The notes below the pieces were generated by a model that saw only the letters and a program-made list of their open reading frames with translations, did not search any database and was not told the DNA's origin. 64,000 nt of DNA. Source: Cladocopium goreaui (Eukaryota > Sar > Dinophyceae > Suessiales > Symbiodiniaceae). Where the stretch lies: NCBI GenBank assembly GCA_947184155.2, contig CAMXCT020004001.1, forward strand, positions 435,063 to 499,062, written 5' to 3'. Position 1 is the stretch's first letter, and every line of letters begins with the position of its first letter. Positions 11,655 through 20,357 of the stretch are shown piece after piece. A program made the translations under genes and the position numbers.

Positions 11655-11803
11655 TCGGCTTTCAAAGTCAACGCCTCGGACCCCCAAAGGAGAAGCAGCA
11701 AGTGCCACACAAACGCTGTATGATTTTCTCCAGTACAAAAACCAGAGGGCATGGCTCTTTTCCGTCATGTTCATTGGTCCTCAGGCGGTGCAAGGAGGAA
11801 TAT
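11655..11803 (+). CDS. Candidate exon with possible membrane segment
   Basis: The + frame reads SKSTPRTPKGEAASATQTLY and then DFLQYKNQRAWLFSVMFIGP. Composition is natural and ends with a short hydrophobic stretch. A competing + frame is open in the same interval. No family is recognised. Confidence 0.4.
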
Positions 11804-11836
11804 GAGGCGAGGGCACTGTTGGGAAATATGGCGTGA

Positions 11837-12545
11837 TGTGATCTGCCATTTGTTATGCCTCACCAAGCTTTTTTTGAGGGTTTTTAAATCATGTTTTGCT
11901 TCATGTTAGAAGATGATATCAAATATCAATCATAATATAATTAATGATAATATCTATGTAGATCTATTTAGTTTCATTTAATTTAGGTTTCAACTCTTCA
12001 CCATACTATAGCATACTATAGCAATGTACCTACCCTCCTATAAGCCAAGATTGACATGAAAATCGACCATTGGTCATTTTTCAGGAAAACCATGGATTGC
12101 ATCATATAGCTTTGCTAGTTTAACCATGCGACAGCTGTGTTGTAGGATGACCTGTGAAAATTGAAGTAGTCCGCAACAGTTGAGACCAACAGTTGTGATC
12201 TTAGAATTTACCATCTGAATCATCCATAGATCAAAAACACATTTTTTTCATCACCAACACAAACTGCAACAGTTGGGGTCGAAAACAGCACCAATCGCAA
12301 CGACGGCTACGTTGGTTTACTGAGGTGCACGATCGCAAACGGCAGATCTTTGGACTGGGCTGGGGAACCCAGTGGGGAACCCATGGGAACCCATAAAAAG
12401 GGAGCCGCTTTGGTGAGTGCTGTTGTTTTTGGCGGAATATTACACATATATTATACATACTAAACAGATCTAAACGGCCAATATCAACAACACACCTATT
12501 TTTGGGATATCTAAGATTTTCCACGGTTTTTTTATTGACTTTCAG
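11837..12545. other. Non-coding stretch
   Basis: AT-rich sequence with no recognised element. An antisense open frame covers part of it, but it reads mainly as the shadow of the exon at 12546-12648. Confidence 0.4.
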
Positions 12546-12648
12546 TGGTTGAATCTCAGCATTTGCGGCTGAGGCGAAGACTTGTTCGGCTTGCCTCATC
12601 AGAGCTATACCCAACTGGATCAAACGGAGAAGGTCCGGATTCTTCAAG
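12546..12648 (+). CDS. Candidate exon, unrecognised
   Basis: The exon is bounded by a good acceptor (GACTTTCAG) and a GT donor (TTCAAG|GTTTTC). It reads VESQHLRLRRRLVRLASSEL and then YPTGSNGEGPDSSR. The antisense frame is also open and protein-like, but the splice signals fit the + strand. Confidence 0.4.
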
Positions 12649-12727
12649 GTTTTCTGAAGATGGGGGTAGCTGGTGTTTTTGTTTGTTTGTTTTTAATGTA
12701 TAATTATGGTTTCTATTTGGGAAGCAG

Positions 12728-12856
12728 AGAGTGATTCGGGAATCATCAGATGATCATCACGTCATCAGCTGCGACGTTGTTCAAGGGCAGATTTGTGCCT
12801 TGAAACCATGTCTGGAGAATTCTAGCTGCAAACATGAGTTGGGATATGGCCAAAGT
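12728..12856 (+). CDS. Candidate exon, Cys-containing
   Basis: After GGGAAGCAG the frame reads RVIRESSDDHHVISCDVVQG and then QICALKPCLENSSCKHEL. Four to five Cys residues suggest a folded or metal-binding segment. A donor is likely near CCAAA|GTTTAA. No family is recognised. Confidence 0.45.
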
Positions 12857-13140
12857 TTAAAGCCCAGGAAACCACAGTTTCTGATGGTTTCTGTTTTTTT
12901 TCAGACCATCCTGTTTTTGGGGTATCCAACTCGGACACACACACACACACCATTTTTTAAAGAATTGATGGGGAGGAAACGTCCATGTTTGGAGGTATAC
13001 TTTAAAATATGGTTTTCTGAGGTTATGAATCCCTTCACGTCATTAACAAAACATATTTTTATTGGCTTAAACGTGTTTTAGTCCCAATTTGTGTCCATTT
13101 AATGATTTTGTAAATGATTTCCTATCACCATTTTCTCGCT

Positions 13141-13266
13141 ATGGGAATCTACTGGATGGTATCATGATGAAACCACCAACTGTGCCGGCTTGGCCCAGGA
13201 GCTAGACTATCTCAGTCAGCTCTATGGGTTGTACACTGCCGTTGGCACCCTCAGTCCATCGGTGCT
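13141..13266 (+). CDS. Candidate exon, unrecognised
   Basis: The frame reads STGWYHDETTNCAGLAQELD and then YLSQLYGLYTAVGTLSPS. A GC donor (CTTGGG|GCAGAA) joins in phase 0 to the acceptor at 13636, giving SVLG then VLETIGRWKDYLW. Confidence 0.5.
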
Positions 13267-13448
13267 TGGGGCAGAACATCCTCAGTGATTTTTCCAGATT
13301 TTTCCCGCAATTTGACCGGAAATGCTTGCAGGAAAACCACGTGAAAAACATTGAAAAACCAAAGACGGTATTAGAGTGGGAAACAGCCGGGTTTTCTGGT
13401 ATTCAAATCCCAGATCATTCCATTTCACATCCTTATTGACAGATGTAT

Positions 13449-13598
13449 TAGCCCTCTGGTTATCCAGCGTAACTATGGAACATCGCCCATTTATAGATGA
13501 TTCATGATATTTCATGATAATTTGACCTTAATTAAAAAGGTATATTTTCCATAGCAAACCGTTAAAAAGTTAAAATCCGTTAAATAACCAGAACGGTA
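13449..13598. repeat. Family A element, diverged (A5)
   Basis: CCCTCTGGTTATCCAGCGTA starts the copy and AAATAACCAGAACGGTA ends it. The interior holds an extra TCATGATATTTCATGATAAT palindrome. Confidence 0.7.
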
Positions 13599-13636
13599 CC
13601 ACTCTCAAGACAACAACTCCAGAAGCATTTTTCAGG

Positions 13637-13689
13637 TCCTAGAAACGATCGGCCGGTGGAAAGACTACCTCTGGGTGGACGTGAGGGAT
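13637..13689 (+). CDS. Candidate exon, unrecognised
   Basis: After CATTTTTCAG the frame reads VLETIGRWKDYLWVDVR. It joins in phase to the exon ending near 13266. Downstream sequence turns G-rich (GGTAAACCGGGTAAACC) and looks intronic. Confidence 0.45.
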
Positions 13690-13869
13690 TCCCAGAGGGC
13701 CGTGTTTTGGTGGGTGGTTTTGCTGGTGGTTTCGGATATTTTTGGTGGAACATGGGGATTTTACCTTGGGGTAAACCGGGTAAACCTCGAAAAAATCTGT
13801 GGAAAGCCGGGTTCAGCCCAGGAAAACCCCATGGTTTCCTTAGGACAATGATCTAAAAATGGTGGGTTC

Positions 13870-13904
13870 TCCACATCTTTCTGTATGTTTACAGGAGGGT
13901 AACT
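13870..13904. repeat. Family A right-end fragment
   Basis: TCTGTATGTTTACAGGAGGG matches only the right end of family A. Confidence 0.55.
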
Positions 13905-14047
13905 AGTTTCACCCAACAAAAAAAGCTGGAACACAGGGGGATATCATGGGAAATGCGTGACTGTGATGGGAATTGGATTGGGGGAACTACCCCGACTATC
14001 CCATACTATCCCCGAAGTGTTTTTAATTCGGGTGGGTGATTTTGTTA

Positions 14048-14155
14048 TACCCTCTGGTAAACACAAAAAATGCTATTGAAAATGGTCATTTATAGTGAGT
14101 TTTCCCATTAAACATTGTGATTTTCCATAGTTTTTTGTATGTTTACCAGAGGGTA
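14048..14155. repeat. Family A element (A6)
   Basis: The ends TACCCTCTGGTAAACACAAA and GTATGTTTACCAGAGGGTA flank a standard interior. Confidence 0.9.
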
Positions 14156-14295
14156 ATTCGTTCAGGATCATGGGGAAAAACGGCTTTGGTGATCTGGGGT
14201 CCCCATAGCGCAGCAGTTCAGTTTACTTCAAGATGTTTTTTTTGGAGTTTTTAATGTGTTGAGGTTTCCTGATATCAATGGCCATGTCAGGAACC

Positions 14296-14402
14296 GATTG
14301 ATTGGAGGTACCTACCATATATAAGGACTTTTTTTAAGCCTAAATTTCAGGGAATATCCCAGCGAAATATGGCCTTATATGGTACTAACGTACCTCCATT
14401 TT
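14296..14402. repeat. Family F inverted-repeat element (F1)
   Basis: GGAGGTACCTACCATATATA and CCTTATATGGTACTAACG, then TACCTCC, are inverted. The interior AAATTTCAGGGAATATCCC recurs near 63836. Related pieces are at 32610-32693 and 34625-34727. Confidence 0.7.
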
Positions 14403-14405
14403 AGG

Positions 14406-14755
14406 ATCCTGAAATTCCCATTGATGATACAACAGTCAAAAGTTGTGCCCTGCAAGTCTTCACTTGCGTAACTCAATCGTTGCGTGTTGCTCCGCGCGGG
14501 ACTCAAAGACTTAGAGAATCACATGGATGGGAAGTCAAGACAAGTTGTAAGCTCTGGTAAACTAACATAACTGTCGAACATCGCAATTTTTTATGGGTAA
14601 ATCAACTATAAATGACCATTTTCAATAGCATTTTGTATGTTTACCAGAGGGTAAGCTCCAAACTCTGGAAATAAACATCCCAGAGAGAAGGAGGGAGATC
14701 CCACCCCAGTGCTTTCTGCAGATTGGAGAGCAAGTCTTCAGCCAATCTTGACCGC
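14406..14755 (+). CDS. Candidate coding region split by a family A element
   Basis: After TTTTAG the + frame reads DPEIPIDDTTVKSCALQVFT and then CVTQSLRVAPRGTQRLRE. It runs to TSCKL at the left end of the family A copy at 14548-14653. Beyond that copy an open frame continues as QTLEINIPERRREIPPQCFL and then QIGEQVFSQS, with a stop. Removing the element and one TA joins the two halves in frame across TGTAAGCTC. Whether the copy is spliced or breaks the gene is not known. No family is recognised. Confidence 0.45.
14548..14653. repeat. Family A element inside a candidate coding region (A7)
   Basis: TAAGCTCTGGTAAACTAACA opens the copy and GTATGTTTACCAGAGGGTAA closes it. The left end has AG in place of the usual CC. 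TA flanks both sides and GTAAGCTC is repeated at the two borders. Confidence 0.85.
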
Positions 14756-15520
14756 AGGTGCCAGCCCAAATGGAAAGCATGAAGAAGGAGGCACCACGCG
14801 ACACCGGGGGAGATGGGTGATGAGAAGGGATACAGAGAGATCTTTGAACCCTGCAAAATATGGAAGAAAGAATGGGTTATGGAATCATATTGGATTATAG
14901 TTCATGATGCCATGATATTCCATTGAACCCCATTATTCTCCCATTAAATCAACCCTTCGATTTCAATCGCATGAAACTTCATAGTTATACCACCTCCCCC
15001 TCCGGCTCAATTCCCCCTAGCTTTCGTCCCTTACCCCTGTGCAGTTATTCGAACTCTGACAACTTGAAAGGGGTCCCCAACTCCACCCATTTCATGGCTC
15101 GTTGTTGCTGCGTTAAATCGAGAAAAGTATTATTGAAACATCCGCAATCACAATCCCGCCTGCGGTAGGCAGATCAATTTGCGTTTGGGGCCCAGTCGCA
15201 CTTCTTGATAGAGTCGGAGGTCATTTCATGTGTCCTTTGGGTCTGTCTGAGACTATAGTGTATACTGTACCCCAAAAAACACTTTGATCTTTCAATTGGG
15301 GAAACGATGATTAACGAATGGATGTAGACTGGCCTGCAGTTAAGATAGTCAAATAGCATTATGCAATTTCTGAGCCTTCCATGCTAGCATCAACAAAGAG
15401 GAAGTTCGGTTCCATTACCTGTGCTACTGGAAGAAATTTCTGAATCGGTAACTTTGAATGGGCTTAGTCATTATTTAGTTCTGATTATATTATGTTGAAT
15501 CACCAATCATTTTAAGTATA
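14756..15520. other. Stretch without supported genes
   Basis: Open frames here are short and inconsistent between strands. No element boundary was recognised. Confidence 0.4.
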
Positions 15521-15524
15521 TGCC

Positions 15525-15680
15525 ATGACTTGCCTTTACATGAGGCGAGACAGATCAGCATTGAACTGCATCTCAAACGATTGTGATTGCGATGATCTTT
15601 TTGTGAGGGATATTCAGATTGAAGAGGAAATGGTTTTGGCAGAAGAGAAGATCCAGGAAGAGGGTGGGGAGCAGCAATGA
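15525..15680 (+). CDS. Short acidic open reading frame, unrecognised
   Basis: An ATG-started 51-codon frame begins MTCLYMRRDRSALNCI and ends QIEEEMVLAEEKIQEEGGEQ Q. The acidic coiled-coil-like tail is natural for a protein end. There are no clear splice sites. It could be a C-terminal exon or chance. Confidence 0.3.
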   Translation: MTCLYMRRDRSALNCISNDCDCDDLFVRDIQIEEEMVLAEEKIQEEGGEQQ

Positions 15681-15890
15681 GATTAGCTTTGACCTACATT
15701 TGATTAGCCTTAGCAGTGGTGATTGCCCACAGCGAACCTTGGGATTTGGGGAAAGGAATGCTGGCTGCTGATTCTGGTTGTGCGGAGATTACCCCAAAGT
15801 TTCAAATGGGTACGTGGTACAAGTATTAGTGAAAAGGAAACCGAATGAATTCGCAGTGAATTCCCATCCTGAATATTTTGAATTTTCCAC

Positions 15891-16157
15891 CTGTACTTAA
15901 GCATATCACCTTGTACAGGAGGGGGGCTACCAACCCCCATCCCCTGTGAGGTCCTGAGCGCTCAGGACCTTGTACCTCCTCACCCCAGCGTAGATTGGGG
16001 CAGGCCGTTTGACCTTGTAACCCCCTAGTTGTATTTTTTTTCATCTGTAGTTAAGATAGTCACCTCGAGGTGGTACAAGGTCCTGAGCGCTCCGGACCTC
16101 ACACGGGAGGGGGGCTACGGACCCCCATATGCTGTGAGGTGATTTGCTTAAGTACAG
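15891..16157. repeat. Fold-back element with nested palindrome
   Basis: The outer arms CTGTACTTAAGCATATCACC and GGTGATTTGCTTAAGTACAG are inverted with few mismatches. Inside each arm is a GGAGGGGGGCTAC block, and a GGTCCTGAGCGCTC palindrome appears in both halves. At 15950-15971 that palindrome is perfect over about 22 bases. No coding content is seen. Confidence 0.85.
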
Positions 16158-16884
16158 CCTTACAGAAAATATTGGTCACATTATGATGTTCAGCAAATCA
16201 TCTTGTATTGAACAGCTGATTTACCAAATCATTTGAACTAATTATGAATTGTTCATTCATAATTTCATACTATTAATTAACATATATTTACACATTATTT
16301 GAGCAAATTATGATTGAACAATTCATAATTAAACTGGTTGCAATTCAGATTGATGGGCACCAGAAATGGGAACGGATTCTTGTAATAACAGTGACTGATA
16401 ATTCCTGCTGCTGGGTGACCAGGTCTTCCTTATTACATCATACTCGGTTGATGTTTCCTCCCACATTGGGCCAAATGACTTGTCATCCTATCAAGATATG
16501 ATACCAGTCATTATGATCCATTATTATTGATGGATTATTATAGTAAAAAGTAATATCCCACGAATTGAAAAATTGCCATGGGTCATAGGCTTTTGGGTTT
16601 TGGGGTTGCATTGATAATGGATTATATGGATTATCGCTATAAATCATGTGATTATGGCCGATTTTCTGGGTTCAAGATCACAACTTCAAAGAAACAAAAA
16701 GTACTATTTGACTATGCTAACACCACCCCAGTAGAGGTACCCTATTTTCAGACAACCCCATTTAGATTTCACAGAGGCGTGTAGCTCCGATGTTCGGTTT
16801 GCGAATTTGACAAGTCTAAATGAAGCATAAATCGACATATTTACTAAAAAGCTTTGGTAATTTAGTAGCCTTAGTAGACTACAG
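16158..16884. other. AT-rich stretch upstream of the dynein exons
   Basis: Contains short inverted blocks such as TAATTATGAATTGTTCATTC but no coding stretch I can support. Confidence 0.45.
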
Positions 16885-17164
16885 ACCCTGGATCTGAGGA
16901 TGCGCTGCAAAAAGATGCCACCACAGTTGCGAGAATGGTCCGGGCACTCAAACGGATAAAACGGGTTGCCCAGTTGGGATCCATCCTGATCTATCCCATT
17001 GAACATGAATGATGCGCCTCCATGTTCGGATGATTTTCCTCTTGAACCTTTCAACTTCTGGGTTGAAATTGCTGTCATTTTGATGCACGTCGCTACATGT
17101 TCATATTCAAAATTTGGGTGTAGTATGATGTAGTATGCCCCAAGCTTGCGGCTGAAGGAGAGAA

Positions 17165-17197
<33 letters not shown>

Positions 17198-18105
17198 AGG
17201 AAGAGAGAGAAGAGAGAGAAGAGAGAAGAGAGAGGAGAGAAGAGAGAAGAGGGAAGAGGGATAAGTGGAAGAGAGAGGAGAGAGAGACGACCGAGGCCCG
17301 CGTATCACGAGCTCAAGAAGGAAATTGAGGATTTTCAACAGGTGCGAGCCGTGCAAGGTTTGCATTTTTTTGATATATTTGATATTTTAGTTTGATCATG
17401 TTTGATCTAAAAGAATGGTACCCTGCTGTTTATGATGATTTTTAAAACTCTCGTTTTGGCATGTTTGTCCTTCATGTTTTGGACGAACCTCTTCAGACAC
17501 CTGTTCTTGTCGGAGACTTGTTTGTATGGAGACCAGCGGATTTTGATACCCAACACAAATTCCAACCCGACCTCAGAATAACAACATTAGGTTTGGCAGG
17601 TCAACGGTCAACCTCTCAATGCTATGGTGACGGGGATACCAGCGATCATTTATCCACTTTGAGATAGCTTAAGCATACATGCAGCTGGTTGGTGATTTCA
17701 AACATAGTACATGGGATAATCCTTCCATTTTCATATTTTTCAACATGGTTACCCTCTGGTAAACAAACAGTTTGCTATTGAAAATGGCCATTTAGTTCGT
17801 GGATTTACCATTAAAAATTGTGATTTTCCATAGTTTTTTGTATGTTTACCAGAGGGTAAAACCACCAACCAGGCAGTGTCAAGAATCGTTTTGCCAATGG
17901 ATTGATATTTTTTCAGGACACGTGAGGGTTGCAACCCGGTTGGCTCCGTCATTTTGATTCATGTTGCCCCGAAAAAAAAAGTGCCCAAAGAGGATCCGTT
18001 GAACATCTATGAAGCGTTGAAATGTTGTGCAAGGTACTTCCTTTGCTCATGGAACTATCCAAGAAATCGATCCAGCAACGACACTGGCAGCAGGCGTGGC
18101 TGCAG
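16885..18105 (+). CDS. Dynein heavy chain linker-region fragment, three exons
   Basis: Inferred exons are 16885-16972, 17296-17341 and 18034-18105, joined by GT-AG introns in matching phase. The joined protein contains ALQKDATTVARMVRALKRIK, then PAYHELKKEIEDFQQ, then VLPLLMELSKKSIQQRHWQQ. The last piece fits the linker (DHC_N2) pattern of dynein heavy chains, LPLL..L....++RHW, preceded by a helix ending in DFQQ. Dyneins are microtubule motors of flagella or cytoplasm. The next donor is probably CTGCAG|GTCGAA. No further linker, Walker A or AAA+ sequence appears before TANGO2 at 20358. This is therefore a tail/linker fragment, pseudogene or misjoined end. The second acceptor sits directly behind a 130-base GA tract, and intron 2 holds nested elements. 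Confidence 0.65.
17155..17293 (+). repeat. Polypurine (GA)n microsatellite
   Basis: A run of GAGAGA and GAGAAGA units about 135 bases long ends at the inferred acceptor ACCGAG|GCCC of a dynein exon. The long + strand open frame over it is low complexity, not a gene. Confidence 0.9.
17684..17873. repeat. Family B element interrupted by a family A element (B5)
   Basis: GCTGGTTGGTGATTTCAAAC and CATATTTTTCAACATGGT form the left part; AAACCACCAACCAGG forms the right part. A complete family A copy (17750-17858) lies between them. Removing it with one TA restores a normal B sequence. Confidence 0.9.
17750..17858. repeat. Family A element nested in family B (A8)
   Basis: TACCCTCTGGTAAACAAACA and TATGTTTACCAGAGGGTA are the ends. 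The nesting shows this A copy arrived after the B copy. Confidence 0.95.
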
Positions 18106-18773
18106 GTCGAAACATCGAGTTAGGATTGGTTGAAGGAAAAACATGTAGGACCGCCCCCCCCGGTTTAATGGGAACACCCATGGCGTATTCTCCCTTCATC
18201 TCAATGGCAAGTGACGTTTTCAGAGCCAAAGAAAGGGACTTTTTGCACGTTTTCATGCAACTTTTAGAGAACCGCCTCTATTTTTGTTGGTTCTGGGTGA
18301 TATTCCAACCTGCTAGAGCCTATTGGGGACATCAAAGGTTGGCTATGTTTGCGGCAATGTTTAAACAGAAACCAAGGTCCAAATCTGGTTGGTGGTGACT
18401 GGAACCATGGAATTTTATGACTTTCCATTCAGTTAGGAATTTCATCATCCCAACTGACGAACTCATATTTTTCAGAGGGGTAGGTTGAAACCACCAACCA
18501 GAAATCCAATCTGTGTTTTTTATTTGTGTTGAGTGGGGGCAACTGCCGTGTCCGATGAAAATTCTGCGTTGAAGCAACAGCTCAAGGCTCAAGATGATGA
18601 TAAAGCATACAAGCTATGCAGACGAACTGCAGAGACGAGATTGACAAACTGTATGATAGTGATAATGTTTATGACTGTGGTATGGTATTGTTTGTGTAGA
18701 TATATAGGCCATATATTTAATATATAGGTCCAGGCATGATAATGCAGGATATGGATGGATATGTTTCTAGTTT
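18106..18773. other. Stretch after the dynein fragment
   Basis: Contains one family B copy and a short + frame reading AVSDENSALKQQLKAQDDDK near 18540-18600 that could be an exon. No dynein continuation was found. Confidence 0.4.
18384..18502. repeat. Family B element (B6)
   Basis: The ends TCTGGTTGGTGGTGACTGG and GAAACCACCAACCAGA flank the conserved blocks CCCAACTGACGAACTCATAT and TTTTTCAGAGGGG. Confidence 0.9.
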
Positions 18774-19764
18774 TTCCCCACCTGCCAGGTGAGGGTTGTT
18801 AGATTTTATGTCAGTTGCCTCCTCCTCCTCCTTCTCCTCCTTCTCCTCCTCCTCCTCTCCTCCTCCTCCTCGTCCTCCTCGTCATCCTCGTCCTCCTGCT
18901 CAACTGCGACCCTCGACGCACAGTGTTCTCTGTCGGACCTCAACCACGACCATCCATGCTCAGTGTTCCCTGCCGGACCTCAACCACGACCATCCACGCC
19001 CAGTGTTCCCTGCCGGACCTCAACCACGACCATCCACGCCCAGTGTTCCCTGCCGGACCTCAACCGCGTCCACGTGTTCCCTGCCGGACCTCAACCACGA
19101 CCATCCACGCCCAGTGTTCCCTGCCGGACCTCAACCGCGAGTATCCACGCCAAGTGTTCCCTGCCGGACCTCATGAGATATGCCAGATAGAATGCCAGAA
19201 GATATGCCAGATGGAATGTTAGATAGAATGCCAGAAGATATGCCAGATAAAATGCTATGAGATATGCCAGATAGAATGCCAGAAGGTATGCCAGATAAAA
19301 TGTCAGATAGAATGACACAAGATATGCCAGATAGAATCCCAGAAGATTTGCCAGATAATATGCCAGAAGATATGCCAGATAGAATGCCAGAAGATATGCC
19401 AGAACATATGCCAGAAGATATGCCAGATAGAATCCCAGAAGATTTGCCAGATAATATGCCAGAAGATATGCCAAAAGATATGCCAGATAGAATGCCAGAA
19501 GATATGCCAGAAGATATGCCAGAAGATATACCAGAAGATATGCCAGATAGAATGCCAGAAGATATGTCAGAATATATGCCAGAAGATATGCCAGATAGAA
19601 TGCCAGAAGATATGTCAGATAGAATGCCAGAAGATATGCCAGATAGAATGCCAGAAGATTTGCCAGATAGAATGCCAGAAGATATGTCAGATAGAATGCC
19701 AGAAGATTTGCCAGTAAGAAAATGTAAAAATGTCACGGTGGGGATCACACGAAGTAAAGTAATT
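18774..19764 (+). repeat. Composite tandem-repeat element, copy A
   Basis: The block runs as follows. A unique left flank, TTCCCCACCTGCCAGGTGAG, is followed by a CTCC-rich microsatellite. Next is a 40-base tandem repeat containing CGGACCTCAACCACGACCAT. Then come about 22 units of a 24-base repeat, ATGCCAGAAGATATGCCAGA. A unique right flank contains CGAAGTAAAGTAATT. Copy B at 53265-54140 has the same order and flanks. The 24-base repeat is open in several frames on both strands, with MPDRMPED as the + strand reading. Open frames here are therefore weak evidence for a gene. Confidence 0.9.
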
Positions 19765-19779
19765 TTTTTAAATTTTTAG
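19264..19779 (+). CDS. Acidic MPDRMPED-repeat open frame, doubtful gene
   Basis: A 171-codon frame consists almost wholly of MPEDMPDR units inside composite element copy A. A repeat unit of 24 bases keeps any stop-free frame open, and the antisense frames are open too. No start context, splice sites or unique domain supports translation. Confidence 0.15.
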   Translation: MPDRMPEGMPDKMSDRMTQDMPDRIPEDLPDNMPEDMPDRMPEDMPEHMPEDMPDRIPEDLPDNMPEDMPKDMPDRMPEDMPEDMPEDIPEDMPDRMPEDMSEYMPEDMPDRMPEDMSDRMPEDMPDRMPEDLPDRMPEDMSDRMPEDLPVRKCKNVTVGITRSKVIFLNF

Positions 19780-19931
19780 ATATCAATACCGGCGCACATG
19801 TTTCAGTGCTTCAGTTTCAACATTTTGCATGACATCGTCGTGGTGGCGACTCTTTCCTGGCACATTGGCAATCATTGGTCCGCTAGGTGTGTGATATGAA
19901 TAACCTGCGCACTCTGAAGAAGAGACATATA

Positions 19932-20020
19932 TACCCTCTGGTAAACGAACATAGCCATGGAACATATCCATCTTCATATGTAAACAATCTATAAATTGGA
20001 CCATCTATACCATAGCTAGT
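19932..20020. repeat. Family A element, right end decayed (A9)
   Basis: TACCCTCTGGTAAACGAACA starts the copy. The interior continues to AACAATCTATAAATTGGACC but no right end is seen. Confidence 0.65.
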
Positions 20021-20187
20021 GGATGAATGATGATACACCATCGCCCCTTGCAGGTTGATTTCTTCGATACCCAATTGTATATACCCATAGAAAATTCTTT
20101 TGTGAAAATCAGAAAGACAGTGATTTGCCATGATTTGCCACTATTTCAATCTATTTCATACTCCATTCCCGCAACAAAAACGCTCTC

Positions 20188-20297
20188 TACCCTTCGGTAA
20201 ACTAACATAACTATGGAAAATCGCCATTTTTTATGGGTAAATCCACGAACTAAATGGCCATTTTCTATGTCGCAAACTGTTAGTTTACCAGAGGGTG
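20188..20297. repeat. Family A element (A10)
   Basis: TACCCTTCGGTAAACTAACA and TTAGTTTACCAGAGGGTG are the ends. It lies just upstream of the TANGO2 start. Confidence 0.9.
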
Positions 20298-20357
20298 AAT
20301 TTTGAGGGCTTGTCATTTTGTGGATGGAATTACTCAACTTCAATCCCTTCAATCTCG

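Noticed and set aside
12231..12647. Minus-strand frame with DLLRLIQLGIALMRQAEQVF
   Set aside because: Protein-like, but the splice signals at 12545 and 12649 fit a + exon and neighbouring exons are all +.
17146..17365. Glu/Arg-rich and Ser/Leu-rich frames over the GA tract
   Set aside because: Low-complexity translation of a microsatellite.
18789..19222. Three overlapping + frames with repeated QCSLPDLN or FPAGPQPRPS
   Set aside because: The repeat period is 40 bases, so the same peptide cycles through all three frames. This indicates a minisatellite, not conserved coding.
19131..19748. Long minus-strand frame of LSGISSGI repeats, and a second minus-strand frame of FYLAYLLA repeats
   Set aside because: Both are reverse readings of the 24-base tandem repeat, which is open in many frames and gives no independent support for a gene.
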